Source of the DNA: Pelomonas sp965229315
GTDB lineage: Bacteria > Pseudomonadota > Gammaproteobacteria > Burkholderiales > Burkholderiaceae_C
Assembly (NCBI RefSeq): GCF_965229315.1
Contig: NZ_CBDDJA010000002.1
Location: forward strand, 868,001 to 932,000
DNA: 64,000 nt
Reading direction: 5' to 3'
Shown: piece by piece, positions 27,411 through 37,245 of the stretch
Numbering within the stretch: position 1 is the stretch's first letter
Layout of the letters: every line of letters begins with the position of its first letter
The notes under the pieces: generated by a model
Database searches by the model: none
Seen by the model: the letters and a program-made list of their open reading frames with translations, nothing else
What the model was told of the DNA's origin: nothing
Made by a program: the position numbers and the translations under genes

Positions 27411-28511
27411 ATGACTTCAGTCACTGAGCTTTACCAGCAGACGCTCGCCGAGCGCGGTTACCAGGCCGACGAGGCGCAGCTGCGCGCGGTCGCCTCGTTG
27501 CAGCGCTGCCAGGACGAATGGGCCGCATACAAGGCCCGGCGCAGCAATGCGCTGACCAAGCTGCTGTCGCGCCCACCCATCCCGCGCGGCGTCTACATGT
27601 ACGGCGGCGTGGGCCGCGGCAAGAGCTTCCTGATGGACTGTTTCTTCCAGGCCGTGCCGCTGACGCGCAAGACGCGGCTGCACTTCCACGAATTCATGCG
27701 CGAGGTGCACCGCGAGCTGCAGGAGTTGAAGGGCATCGCCGACCCGCTGGAAGAGCTGGGCAAGCGCATCGCGCGGCGCTTCCGGTTGATCTGCTTCGAC
27801 GAGTTCCACGTCGCCGACGTGACCGACGCGATGATCCTGCACCGGTTGCTGGATGCGCTGTTCCGCAACCGCGTGTCCATCGTCACGACGTCCAATTTCC
27901 ACCCCGACGAGCTGTATCCCAACGGCCTGCACCGCGACCGCATCCTGCCGGCCATCGCGCTGCTGAAGGCCAACCTGGAAGTCATCAACGTCGACGCCGG
28001 CACGGACTACCGCCAGCGCACGCTGGAGGACATGAACCTCTACCTGACGCCGTTGAACGACGCGAACGAGGCGGCGCTCACGAAGGCCTTCGAGTCGCTG
28101 GCCGAGGCGCAGGACGAGGACCGCAAGCTGATGATCGAGCACCGCGCGATCCTGGCGCGGCGGCGCGCGGGCGGCGTCGTCTGGTTCGACTTCCAGACGC
28201 TGTGCGGCGGCCCGCGCTCGCAGAACGACTACCTGGAGCTGGCCAGCCAGTTCCACACCGTCATCCTGTCCGACGTGCCGGAGATGCCGGTGCGCCTGGC
28301 CAGCGAGGCGCGTCGCTTCACGTGGCTGGTGGACGTGCTCTACGACCGCCGCGTCAAGCTCATCATCTCCGCAGCCGTGCCGGCCGAGCAGCTCTACACC
28401 GATGGGCCGCTCGCGCACGAGTTCCCGCGCACGGTGTCGCGCTTGCAGGAGATGCGTTCCGCCGAATACCTCGCGCTGGCCCGCCGCGAGGTCGATACTT
28501 CGCTGACATGA
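27411..28511 (+). CDS. zapE: Cell division protein ZapE (AFG1-like ATPase)
   Basis: A 366-residue AAA+ ATPase associated with FtsZ-ring stability in proteobacteria. Walker A is GGVGRGKS (residues 65-72) and Walker B LICFDEFHV (from 126). Other AFG1 features are HFHEFMREVH, RVSIVTTSNFHPDELYPNGL and the C-terminal ARRFTWLVDVLYDRRVKL. The length agrees with ZapE. The ATG has no ribosome binding site because it lies just after the lpdA terminator's T run. The gene is coupled by an ATGA overlap to a coiled-coil exported protein. Confidence 0.92.
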   Translation: MTSVTELYQQTLAERGYQADEAQLRAVASLQRCQDEWAAYKARRSNALTKLLSRPPIPRGVYMYGGVGRGKSFLMDCFFQAVPLTRKTRLHFHEFMREVHRELQELKGIADPLEELGKRIARRFRLICFDEFHVADVTDAMILHRLLDALFRNRVSIVTTSNFHPDELYPNGLHRDRILPAIALLKANLEVINVDAGTDYRQRTLEDMNLYLTPLNDANEAALTKAFESLAEAQDEDRKLMIEHRAILARRRAGGVVWFDFQTLCGGPRSQNDYLELASQFHTVILSDVPEMPVRLASEARRFTWLVDVLYDRRVKLIISAAVPAEQLYTDGPLAHEFPRTVSRLQEMRSAEYLALARREVDTSLT

Positions 28512-29107
28512 GCTTCTATCCGCTGATCCTGCTCGCCGCCGCAGCATCTGCGGCATCTGGTGCACCTCAGCCGGCCACGCGCGCCGAGGTGGCGGCCCAG
28601 CGTGCCGCCATCGAGCAACGCTTCGCCGTGGAGAAGGCGGCTTGCGAGCAGCGCTTCTCGGTGTCGGCCTGCATGGACGAGGTGCGACAGCGCCGCCACG
28701 GCGCGCTGGTACCGCTGGTCAGGCGCGAGCATGAGCTGGCCGAGCAGGAGCGCCATGAGCGAGCCGCCGAGCAGATCCGGCGCGTGAGCGAACGCGAGCA
28801 GGCCGCGGCGCAAGAGGGCGGGCAGCACCGCGAGCGGCTGCTCGCGGCGCCGCATGTCCCGGCGCCCGCGGCCTCGCCCGCCCGCCGCACGCCCCATCCG
28901 GAGGAGGCGGCGCGAGCGCGCCAACAGGCCGAGAAGCAGGCCGAGGCCGAAGCGGTCAGGCGCCGTGATCAGGCGCAGCAGCGCCAGCAGCGCATGCAGG
29001 CACGCATCGCCCAGCGCGAGGCCCACGAGAAGGCCAGGACCAAGCCGCTGGCGGCGCCGCTGCCCATGCCGGCCCTGCCCGCATCGTCCGCGTCGAAGCC
29101 GAACTGA
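28508..29107 (+). CDS. Exported coiled-coil protein, function unknown
   Basis: A 199-residue protein beginning SFYPLILLAAAASAASGA, a signal-peptide-like start. The mature part is dominated by Arg/Glu/Ala/Gln helices (VRREHELAEQERHERAAEQIRR; later AEKQAEAEAVRRRDQAQQRQ), so long coiled coil is likely, with a Pro/Ala C-terminus. Two cysteines (KAACEQRFSVSACMDE) are separated by 11 residues. The ATG shares ATGA with the zapE stop, so it is co-translated. The next gene, on the other strand, begins its stop codon at 29108 with no gap. No known family is recognised. Confidence 0.6.
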   Translation: MSFYPLILLAAAASAASGAPQPATRAEVAAQRAAIEQRFAVEKAACEQRFSVSACMDEVRQRRHGALVPLVRREHELAEQERHERAAEQIRRVSEREQAAAQEGGQHRERLLAAPHVPAPAASPARRTPHPEEAARARQQAEKQAEAEAVRRRDQAQQRQQRMQARIAQREAHEKARTKPLAAPLPMPALPASSASKPN

Positions 29108-29878
29108 TCAGTCGAGGTTTTCAAGCTTGACGATGGCCAGCGACAGGTTGTCGCCGCCGCTGCGGGCCCGCTGGCGCGCCTTGCTCACCAGCAGTTCGGC
29201 GGCCTCGCGTGGCGGCAGGCTGTGCAGCACGCTGCCGAGTTCCTGCGCGGTGAAGTAGTGCCACAGCCCGTCGCTGCAGCACATCAGCGAGTCGCCCACC
29301 TCCAGGCCGTCGAAACGCTCCGAACTGGACGACGGCTCCTGCACCGTGCCCAGGCAGGCCGTCAGCAGGTTGCTCTGCGGGTGCGAGCTGGCCTCGGCCT
29401 CGGTGAGCTGGCCTTCGTCGACGAGGCGCTGCACGTAGGAATGGTCCATGGAGCGCTTCACCAGCCGCGCGCCGCGGAACCAGTAGATGCGCGAGTCACC
29501 GGAATGGATCCAGTGCGCGCAGCGGTCGCTGGTCACGACGAAGCCCGCCAAGGTGCTGTGCGGCTCCTCCTCGGCGGAGATGGCCGTCAGCTTGATCATC
29601 AGATGCGCCTCGGACACGATCTGGCTCAGCAGCTCGGCGGGCGATTCGTCCTCGGGCGAGTAGCGCTCGAACAGCTGCCGCGCCGTCAGGATGACCTGGT
29701 CGGCGGCCTTGCGCCCGCCGCTCTTGCCGCCCATGCCGTCGGCGACGATGCCCATCACGCAGCCCGCGATACGCGGGTGGCCGATGACGGCCACCTGGTC
29801 CTGCTGGTAGGCCCGGTCCCCGCGGTGAGTGCCTGTGGCAGCGGTGAGGCGAAATCCTGCGGCGGTGGGTGAGGGCAT
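29108..29878 (-). CDS. PPM-type serine/threonine protein phosphatase
   Basis: A 256-residue metal-dependent phosphatase of the bacterial PP2C class (Stp1/PrpC-like). The metal ligands appear in order: RGDRAYQQDQ (Asp21, Asp27), VADGMGGKSGG (Asp47), WIHSGDSRIYWFRG, CCSDGLW and GGDNLSL at the C-terminus. It would reverse Ser/Thr phosphorylation in the cytoplasm; the kinase partner is not in the window. The gene meets the upstream convergent gene end to end. A TATA-like stretch (29886-29891 on the minus strand) lies only 8 nt from the ATG, so a leaderless transcript is possible. Confidence 0.9.
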   Translation of the reverse strand: MPSPTAAGFRLTAATGTHRGDRAYQQDQVAVIGHPRIAGCVMGIVADGMGGKSGGRKAADQVILTARQLFERYSPEDESPAELLSQIVSEAHLMIKLTAISAEEEPHSTLAGFVVTSDRCAHWIHSGDSRIYWFRGARLVKRSMDHSYVQRLVDEGQLTEAEASSHPQSNLLTACLGTVQEPSSSSERFDGLEVGDSLMCCSDGLWHYFTAQELGSVLHSLPPREAAELLVSKARQRARSGGDNLSLAIVKLENLD

Positions 29879-29940
29879 GTCGAAAACTATACTGGTCAGT
29901 GAGCTTTGGCCTTGCCGCGACCCGCCCTCGTAAACCCCGG

Positions 29941-30144
29941 ATGGATGAAGAACTTCACTCGTTGCCGCGGCGGCTCATCGAGTTGCGCATGGCGCATGCG
30001 GACCTGGACGCGCTGATCGACGGGCTGGCCGGGCAGCCGCAGCCGGACGAACTGGCGCTGCGCCGGCTGAAGAAGCGCCGCCTGGCGCTGCGCGACCTGA
30101 TCTCCCGGCTGCAAGCTGAAACCGAACCCGATGAACCTGCCTGA
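29941..30144 (+). CDS. YdcH-like (DUF465) small helical protein
   Basis: A 67-residue protein. The internal ATG at 29941 is preferred because DEELHSLPRRLIELRMAHADL and LRRLKKRRLALRDLISRL then match the DUF465/YdcH helical-hairpin pattern; an earlier start adds an unrelated 24 residues. The function of the family is unknown. It overlaps the next gene (helicase) by 14 nt and shares a divergent region with the PP2C gene. Confidence 0.7.
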   Translation: MDEELHSLPRRLIELRMAHADLDALIDGLAGQPQPDELALRRLKKRRLALRDLISRLQAETEPDEPA

Positions 30145-32218
30145 CACGGCCCCGTTCCCCCAAGCCGTGGCCCCGGAACTCGACGACTGGCTGGACGCGC
30201 TGGACGGCGTGGAGCCGCCCGCTGGCGGCCTCGTCGCCGGCGAGCTGGAGCAGTCCGTCGCTGCGGCGTTCGACATGGACGGCCCCCTGGCGCGGCTGGA
30301 CCCCGGCTACAAACCCCGCGAGCCGCAGTTGCAGATGAGCCGCGCCGTGGCGCAGGCCCTGTCACGCCGGCATGCCCTGGTCGTGGAGGCCGGCACGGGC
30401 GTGGGCAAGACGTTCGCCTACCTCGTGCCCACGTTGCTGGCCGGCAGCCGCGCGCTGATCAGCACCGCCACCAAGAGCCTGCAGGACCAGCTGTTCCTGC
30501 GCGACCTGCCGCGGCTCACGCAGGCGCTGAACATGCCCGTGCGCCTGGCGCTGCTCAAGGGCCGCGGCAGCTACCTGTGTCTGCACCGCATGAAGGAGGC
30601 GCGCGTGTCCGGCGAGTTCCCGGACCGGCGCACCGCCTTGTCGCTGGCGCGCATCGAGCGCTGGGCGCAGACGACCAAGAGCGGCGACTTCGCCGAGATG
30701 GATGGCCTGGACGAGCGTTCGCCCATCATCCCCATCGTCAGCTCCAGCCGCGAGAACTGCCTGGGCCAGGAGTGCCCGGACTGGCGCGCCTGCTTCGTCG
30801 TGAAGGCGCGGCGCGAGGCCATGGAGGCCGACGTGGTGGTCGTCAACCATCACCTCTTCTTTGCCGACCTGACGCTGCGCGACACCGGCGTGGCCGAGTT
30901 GCTGCCCAGCGTGGAGATCGCCATCTTCGACGAGGCCCACCAGCTCGCCGAGGCCGGTGTGCAGTTCCTCGGCACCGTGCTGGGCACGGCCTCCTTGATC
31001 GACTTCGCCCGTGACGCGCTGGCCCAGGGCCTGGCCCATGCGCGTGGCGTGCACGACTGGCAGGCGCTGCACGGTGGTGTCGAGAAGGCCGCCCGCGAAC
31101 TGCGCCTGGCATCGGCCGGCGCGCTGGCCACGGCCGGGCGCGAACTGCGCGGCACGCTGAAGCTGGGCTGGCATGAGCGTGCGAGCCAGCCCGGCTTCGC
31201 TGCGGCGCTGGCCGGCGTGGAGCAGGCCGTCGCCCAGGCGCTCGAAGCGTTGACCGCCGTGCGCGACGCGGCGCCGGACTTCGCCCGCCTGTGCGAGCGC
31301 GCCACGGAGCTGCGCGAGCTGGCCCGGCAGTTCGCCGCCGAGCCTGACCCGGGCGACGTGCGCTGGATCGACATCAGCCCGCATTCGGCCCGGCTGGTCG
31401 AGTCGCCGCTGGACATCCGCGAGGCGATGCAGGCGCAGCTCCAGGGGCCGCCCAAGGCCTGGGTGTTCACGTCCGCGACGCTGGGCGATGACGAGCGCCT
31501 GACCTGGTTCACCGAGCCTGCGGGCCTGAACGACGCCGAGGTGCTGCGCGTGGGCAGCCCGTTCGACTACCCGGCCAACGCGCGGCTGTACGTGCCGCGC
31601 GGCTTCCCCAAGCCCAGCGAGCCGACGCACCCGGCCAGCGTCGCGCTGCTGGCCTCCCGGCTGGCGCGCGCCCTGGGCGGCCGCACCTTCGTGCTGACGA
31701 CGACGCTGCGCAACCTGCAGACCGTGGCCGATGCGCTGCGCGAGCGCTTCGAGGAAGGCGGCGACGCGATTGCCGTGCTGCAGCAGGGCGCCGCGCCCAA
31801 GCGCGTGCTGCTGCAGCGCTTCATCGACAACCCGGCGTCCGTGCTCGTGGGGTCCGCGAGCTTCTGGGAAGGCATCGACGTGCCGGGCGACGCGCTGCAA
31901 TGCGTGGTCATCGACAAGCTGCCGTTCCCGCCGCCCAACGACCCGCTCGTGGCGGCGCGCGTGCAGCGGCTGGAGGCGCAGGGGCGCAACGCGTTCTCGG
32001 ACTATTTCATCGCCGAGGCGGCCATCGCGTTGAAGCAGGGCGCCGGGCGCCTGATCCGCACTGAGACCGACCGCGGGCTGCTGGTCGTGTGCGACCCCCG
32101 CATGGCGGGCATGAACTACGGCCGGCGACTGCGTGCGGCGCTGCCGCCGATGACGCCGGTGGCCAACGAGGCCGAGGCGCTGGCCTGGCTGGAAGAGCTC
32201 AGCGCCGCGCGGACCTGA
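30131..32218 (+). CDS. DinG/YoaA-type ATP-dependent DNA helicase
   Basis: A 695-residue SF2 XPD-like helicase. Walker A is VEAGTGVGKT (to residue 94), and four cysteines at 150, 210, 215 and 221 (YLC; ENCLGQECPDWRAC) form the likely 4Fe-4S cluster. DEAH occurs at 267-270, SATLGDD further on, and GSASFWEGIDVPGD and KQGAGRLIRTETD close the C-terminal RecA fold. Relatives unwind DNA at replication-fork damage. It overlaps the YdcH-like gene. Its stop abuts the convergent bamD stop. DinG versus YoaA was not resolved. Confidence 0.88.
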   Translation: MNLPDTAPFPQAVAPELDDWLDALDGVEPPAGGLVAGELEQSVAAAFDMDGPLARLDPGYKPREPQLQMSRAVAQALSRRHALVVEAGTGVGKTFAYLVPTLLAGSRALISTATKSLQDQLFLRDLPRLTQALNMPVRLALLKGRGSYLCLHRMKEARVSGEFPDRRTALSLARIERWAQTTKSGDFAEMDGLDERSPIIPIVSSSRENCLGQECPDWRACFVVKARREAMEADVVVVNHHLFFADLTLRDTGVAELLPSVEIAIFDEAHQLAEAGVQFLGTVLGTASLIDFARDALAQGLAHARGVHDWQALHGGVEKAARELRLASAGALATAGRELRGTLKLGWHERASQPGFAAALAGVEQAVAQALEALTAVRDAAPDFARLCERATELRELARQFAAEPDPGDVRWIDISPHSARLVESPLDIREAMQAQLQGPPKAWVFTSATLGDDERLTWFTEPAGLNDAEVLRVGSPFDYPANARLYVPRGFPKPSEPTHPASVALLASRLARALGGRTFVLTTTLRNLQTVADALRERFEEGGDAIAVLQQGAAPKRVLLQRFIDNPASVLVGSASFWEGIDVPGDALQCVVIDKLPFPPPNDPLVAARVQRLEAQGRNAFSDYFIAEAAIALKQGAGRLIRTETDRGLLVVCDPRMAGMNYGRRLRAALPPMTPVANEAEALAWLEELSAART

Positions 32219-33046
32219 TCACCAGATCTTCCACCAGCGCTTCTGGCGCTGGCCGCCACCGCTGGCGTATTCGCTGTTCGGGAAGTTCTTGTCCAGCACG
32301 CGGCGCGCGTCGTCGCGCAGTTGCACCAGGCCGAGCTTGTCGTAGCTCTCGCCCATGATGAACAGCGCTTCCTCGATGCCCGGCGCGTTCTGGAACTCGG
32401 CCACGGCGGTCTGCGCGCGGTTGGCCGCGGCCACGTAGGCCTTGCGGTTGTAGTAGTAACGCGCCACGTGGATCTCGTACGCGGCCAGCGTGTTGGTGAT
32501 GAAGTTGACGCGCATCTGCGCCTCGGCCGCGTACTTCGATTCGGGGTACTGCTCGACGAGCTGGCGGAACGACAGCAGCGCCTCGCGCGAGGCCTGCTGG
32601 TCGCGCTCGGCCACGTCCTGGTTGGCCAGGCGGCCGAACAGACCGAGGTCCTCGTTGAAGTTGACGATGCCCTTCATGTAGAGGGCGTAGTCCATCGCCG
32701 GGCTGGACGGGTTGAGCTTGATGAAGCGGTCCAGCGTCGTGATCGCCTGCGCGCGCTCGGCCGTCTTGTAGTAGGCCCACGCCAGGTCCAGCGTCGCCTG
32801 CTGGCCCATCGTCGTGCCCGCGGCGCGGCCCTCGATCTTCTCCAGGGACTTGATCGCGCGGTCGTAGCTGCCCGAGTTCAGGTCGTCCTTGGCGTCTGCA
32901 TACAATTTGTCCAGTGCCTGCTGCGAGTTCGGATCCTCCTTGATCGAGGAGCCGCAGCCGCTCAAGCCAAGCGCGAGGGCCACCGTGAAGGCACCGAGAA
33001 GGGCGCTGAACGTCGCGCGGCCGGCTTGGGATTTCTCAACAAACAT
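32219..33046 (-). CDS. bamD: BAM complex lipoprotein BamD
   Basis: A 275-residue outer-membrane lipoprotein of the beta-barrel assembly machine. The start is the ATG at 33046 (FVEKSQAGRATF), followed by a hydrophobic segment and lipobox LSGC. The tetratricopeptide-type repeats are seen in ADAKDDLNSGSYDRAIKSLE, AWAYYKTAERAQAI, FRQLVEQYPESKYAAEAQMR and AAYEIHVARYYYNRKAYVAA. It is divergent from rluD with 44 bp between start codons, the usual neighbour arrangement in proteobacteria. The stop abuts the helicase stop. Confidence 0.93.
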   Translation of the reverse strand: MFVEKSQAGRATFSALLGAFTVALALGLSGCGSSIKEDPNSQQALDKLYADAKDDLNSGSYDRAIKSLEKIEGRAAGTTMGQQATLDLAWAYYKTAERAQAITTLDRFIKLNPSSPAMDYALYMKGIVNFNEDLGLFGRLANQDVAERDQQASREALLSFRQLVEQYPESKYAAEAQMRVNFITNTLAAYEIHVARYYYNRKAYVAAANRAQTAVAEFQNAPGIEEALFIMGESYDKLGLVQLRDDARRVLDKNFPNSEYASGGGQRQKRWWKIW

Positions 33047-33090
33047 GTCTGAAGCTGGGGGCGGCTGCGCCGGCCCGGTCACACTGAACA

Positions 33091-34098
<1,008 letters not shown>

Positions 34099-34104
34099 GC
34101 GGGC

Positions 34105-34110
34105 TACAAT
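34105..34110 (+). promoter_or_regulatory. Putative -10 box upstream of scpB
   Basis: TACAAT directly follows the rluD stop. The 242-bp gap to scpB carries two short palindromes (GCATCCG/CGGATGC at 34236-34242 and 34269-34275; TTGCA/TGCAA at 34234-34248). No -35 match was found. Confidence 0.3.
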
Positions 34111-34340
34111 GTGCCCTGGTTGTCGCGCCGAGCGTCCGGCCCCCACGAGCCGGGCAGTCATCACGGGATCGCAGTCCACTCCCGCAAGCCGCCAACCATC
34201 CTGCTGATGCAGCCAGCCTTTGAAGGCCAGGCGTTGCATCCGGTGCAAGACCCGCCCCAGCCGCCTGACGGATGCGCCATGAGCGCCCAGGCCGGGGCCC
34301 ATGCCAGAGCTCTGCCCATTGAGGGTGCGAAGTTGAGTTC

Positions 34341-35129
34341 ATGAACACACAGGATGCCAAGCGCGTCCTCGAAACCGCGCTGATCTGTGCCTCGCAGCCG
34401 CTGACGCTTCGCGAGATGCGCAGCCTGTTCGCCGACGAACTGGGCGCCGATTCGATGCGCAGTCTGCTCGACGAGCTCAGCCGTGACTGGGAAGGCAAGG
34501 GCGTGGAACTCGTCGCGCTGGCGTCCGGCTGGCGCTTCCAGAGCCGCCCCGAACTGCGCGAGTACCTGGACCGGCTGCATCCCGAGAAGCCGCCGCGCTA
34601 CTCGCGCGCCGTGCTGGAGACGCTGGCCATCATTGCCTACCGCCAGCCGGTCACGCGCGGCGACATCGAGGACATCCGCGGCGTGGTGGTCGCGAGCCAG
34701 ATCGTCAAGCAGCTCGAAGACCGCGGCTGGATCGAGGCCATCGGCCACCGCGAGACCCCGGGCCGTCCCGCGCTGTACGCGACGACCAAGGCCTTTCTCG
34801 ACGACCTGGGCCTGGCCAGCCTGGCGCAGTTGCCGGCGCTGGACGTCGGCACCGCAGCGCCGGCTTTCGAGGCGCTGCAGGGCCAATTGCTCGACGCACC
34901 GGAAGAAGTCCCCGACCCCGTTGCGGCCGAGGCGCCTGCCGAATCCGCGGCTGAAACCGTGGTCGAGGCTGCCGCCGAAGTCGTTGCAGAGCTGCCCGCT
35001 GCGGCGCCTGCCGAGGCACCCGCGATGACGTCGAGCCTGTTCGGCGCCGACGGCACACCCGCACTCCCCGAATCCGATTTCCCGGACTCCTCCGATCCCT
35101 CCCATCCGCCCCCGCAACCCCAGCATTGA
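34341..35129 (+). CDS. scpB: Segregation and condensation protein ScpB
   Basis: A 262-residue winged-helix protein that with Smc and ScpA forms the condensin-type chromosome-organising complex. Visible are LETALICASQPLTLREMRSLF, ASGWRFQSRPELREYLDRL, LETLAIIAYRQPVTRGDIEDIRGV and QLEDRGWIEAIGHRETPGRPALYATT, all ScpB-specific. The C-terminal ~75 residues are Ala/Glu/Pro-rich and probably disordered. No ScpA gene is nearby. The stop overlaps a possible TTG of the following rluB by two bases, though rluB's ATG at 35135 is preferred. The 242-bp upstream gap suggests its own promoter. Confidence 0.92.
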   Translation: MNTQDAKRVLETALICASQPLTLREMRSLFADELGADSMRSLLDELSRDWEGKGVELVALASGWRFQSRPELREYLDRLHPEKPPRYSRAVLETLAIIAYRQPVTRGDIEDIRGVVVASQIVKQLEDRGWIEAIGHRETPGRPALYATTKAFLDDLGLASLAQLPALDVGTAAPAFEALQGQLLDAPEEVPDPVAAEAPAESAAETVVEAAAEVVAELPAAAPAEAPAMTSSLFGADGTPALPESDFPDSSDPSHPPPQPQH

Positions 35130-35134
35130 CCCGC

Positions 35135-37156
35135 ATGAACGACGCTGCCGATCAAGACAAGCCCCTGCCTTCCGCCGCTGACGCCGAGGCGCCTGCTGCG
35201 CCCAAGCGCCGCCGCACGACCGCCAAGGCGGCGGTCGACGCCGCGCCCGAAGCCGCGGAGCCCGCCGACGCCGCCGTGCCCGTGAAACGCCCCCGCCGCA
35301 AGGCCGAGGTGGTGTCGCAGGAGCGCGCCACGGCATCCGAGGCGGCAGCACCCGAGGCCGCTGCGGCCGAGGAGCCGCCTGCACCGGCCCGCAAACGCGC
35401 GCCGCGCAAGGCGGTGGCCGACGAGGCGGTGCAGGCCGTTGCCGCAGAGGCGCCGGTTCCGACCCCGGCCCAGGCGCCGCTCTTCACGCTCGGTGAAGAG
35501 GCGCCCGCCGCGGCGGGCGCGACGGGTGGCGATGGCGATGGGGACGGTGGTGATGACGCGCAGGGAGAGGGCGAGGAAGGGGGCGGCCGCAATCGCAACC
35601 GCCGCCGCAACCGCAAGGAGCGCGCCGAGCGCCAGGGCGGTGTGCAGCCGGCGGGCCGCGTCGAAGGTGAACTGGCAGCGCCGGCGCTGACGCCCGCGTT
35701 GGTGGAGGCCGCGGGGGCGCGCTTCGCCGACGTGCTGTCGGGCACGCTGGATGCCGAGTCCGAAGGGCCGGCCGGCGAGCCGCCGCAGCTGCGCCCCGAG
35801 CCGTCCGACGCCGAGGCCCCGGAGGGCGACGCGACCGAGGGCGAGGCCAAGCGCGTGCTGGCGCCGGACACCGATGCGCCCAAGCTGCAGAAGGTGCTGG
35901 CGCAGGCCGGCATCGGCTCGCGCCGCGACATCGAGGACTGGATCGCCGAAGGCAAGATCGAGGTCAATGGCGAGGTGGCCCACGTGGGCCAGCGCATCTC
36001 GTTCGGCGACCGCGTGCGCGTCAATGGCAAGGAGGTGCGCGTGCGCATCTCGCCACCCACCCCGCGCATCCTGGCCTATCACAAGCCCACCGGCGAGGTG
36101 TCCACGTTCAACGACCCCGAGGGCCGTCCGACCGTGTTCCGCTCGCTGCCGCGCGTGCAGGGCCAGAAATGGCAGTCCGTGGGTCGCCTGGACATCAACA
36201 CCGAAGGCCTGCTGCTGTTCACGAACTCCGGCGAACTTGCCAACCAGCTCATGCACCCGCGCTTCGGCGTGGAGCGCGAGTACGCGGCGCGCGTGCTGGG
36301 CTCGCTCAGCGACGAACAGCGCGCCCGGCTGCTCGAAGGCGTCAACGTGGAAGGCCAGACGGCCTCCTTCAAGAGCATCGAGGAAGGCGGTGGCGAGGGC
36401 GCCAACCGCTGGTATCGCGTGGTCATCACCGAAGGCCGCAACCGCGAGGTGCGCAAGCTCTTCGAGGCGGTGGGCCTGGTGGTCAGCCGGCTGATCCGCA
36501 TCCGTTATGGCACCGTGGTGCTGCCGCACGGCCTCAAGCGTGGCGTCTGGGTGGAGCTGGGTGACGACGATGTGCGCGTCATCCGCCGCCTGGCGGGCCA
36601 CACGACGCACAGCGGCCAGGGTCAGCAAGGCCAGGGCCAGAGCCAGGATCAGGGCCCGCGCCAGAACCGCGACCAGAACCGGGGCGATCAGGGCCTGCAG
36701 CCCGGTCGCAAGGATCGCAACAAGCGCCGTGCCGATGAGCGCGGCCCGAACGCCGGTCCGCGCCCCAGCCGCCCGCCCGAGGCGCCCCAGCAGCGTCCGC
36801 CGCGCGAGGAGCGGGCGCCGCGCCGTGACGACGACGAGGAAGACGATGGCTTCATTCCGCATCACGTCAATCCGCTGGAGCAGACCTTCGACCGCCGTCA
36901 TGCCACCAGCGGCAAGCGGGGGATTCCGCAGGGCTTTGGTGCCGGCGGCAGCCAGCAGGACCGGCAAGGCAAGGGCGCGGGCGGCAACAAGGGCAATGGC
37001 CCGCGCGAACCTGACCCGTTGCAGACCTCGGTGGGTTACATCGGCGGCGACGCCTTCCTGCGCCGGGGCGGCGGCGGCGGTGGTGGCCGCGGCGGCAAGG
37101 GCGGCGGCGGGGGCGGCGGTGGCCGTTCGGGTGGCGGCTACGGGGGACGTCGTTGA
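35135..37156 (+). CDS. rluB: 23S rRNA pseudouridine synthase RluB with long extensions
   Basis: A 673-residue protein, more than twice the 291-residue E. coli RluB. The S4 domain begins at about residue 249 (PKLQKVLAQAGIGSRRDIE), and the catalytic region reads VGRLDINTEGLLLFTNSGELAN (Asp in GRLD). VVITEGRNREVRKLFEAVG is the RsuA-family motif. The N-terminal ~245 residues are Ala/Pro/Glu- and Lys/Arg-rich low complexity, and residues ~490 to the end form an Arg/Gln- then Gly-rich tail, ending in runs of Gly with RGG-like spots. Such tails often bind RNA; that is inference. The core enzyme is confident. Confidence 0.88.
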   Translation: MNDAADQDKPLPSAADAEAPAAPKRRRTTAKAAVDAAPEAAEPADAAVPVKRPRRKAEVVSQERATASEAAAPEAAAAEEPPAPARKRAPRKAVADEAVQAVAAEAPVPTPAQAPLFTLGEEAPAAAGATGGDGDGDGGDDAQGEGEEGGGRNRNRRRNRKERAERQGGVQPAGRVEGELAAPALTPALVEAAGARFADVLSGTLDAESEGPAGEPPQLRPEPSDAEAPEGDATEGEAKRVLAPDTDAPKLQKVLAQAGIGSRRDIEDWIAEGKIEVNGEVAHVGQRISFGDRVRVNGKEVRVRISPPTPRILAYHKPTGEVSTFNDPEGRPTVFRSLPRVQGQKWQSVGRLDINTEGLLLFTNSGELANQLMHPRFGVEREYAARVLGSLSDEQRARLLEGVNVEGQTASFKSIEEGGGEGANRWYRVVITEGRNREVRKLFEAVGLVVSRLIRIRYGTVVLPHGLKRGVWVELGDDDVRVIRRLAGHTTHSGQGQQGQGQSQDQGPRQNRDQNRGDQGLQPGRKDRNKRRADERGPNAGPRPSRPPEAPQQRPPREERAPRRDDDEEDDGFIPHHVNPLEQTFDRRHATSGKRGIPQGFGAGGSQQDRQGKGAGGNKGNGPREPDPLQTSVGYIGGDAFLRRGGGGGGGRGGKGGGGGGGGRSGGGYGGRR

Positions 37157-37201
37157 GCTTGTGGCTGGCGCGGCTGACAACCTGGGGTCATCCCTGACCG
37201 C

Positions 37202-37207
37202 TACAAT
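37202..37207 (+). promoter_or_regulatory. Putative -10 box upstream of ndk
   Basis: TACAAT lies 38 nt before the ndk ATG, in a 90-bp gap after rluB. A ribosome binding site AGGAGA (37235-37240) follows. No convincing -35. Confidence 0.35.
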
Positions 37208-37245
37208 CACAGGCTTTGTCCAATACAGCCCTTCAGGAGAATTCC

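Noticed and set aside
27518..29107. 529-residue plus-strand frame across zapE and the following gene
   Set aside because: Its first part is an out-of-frame reading of zapE. Only the segment from the ATG at 28508, which has a signal-like start, is accepted.
34099..34340. Riboswitch upstream of scpB
   Set aside because: The stems are short and do not match any riboswitch core that I know; no regulated metabolic gene follows.
34637..37210. 857-residue minus-strand frame over scpB and rluB
   Set aside because: Antisense to two recognised genes; no domain in it.
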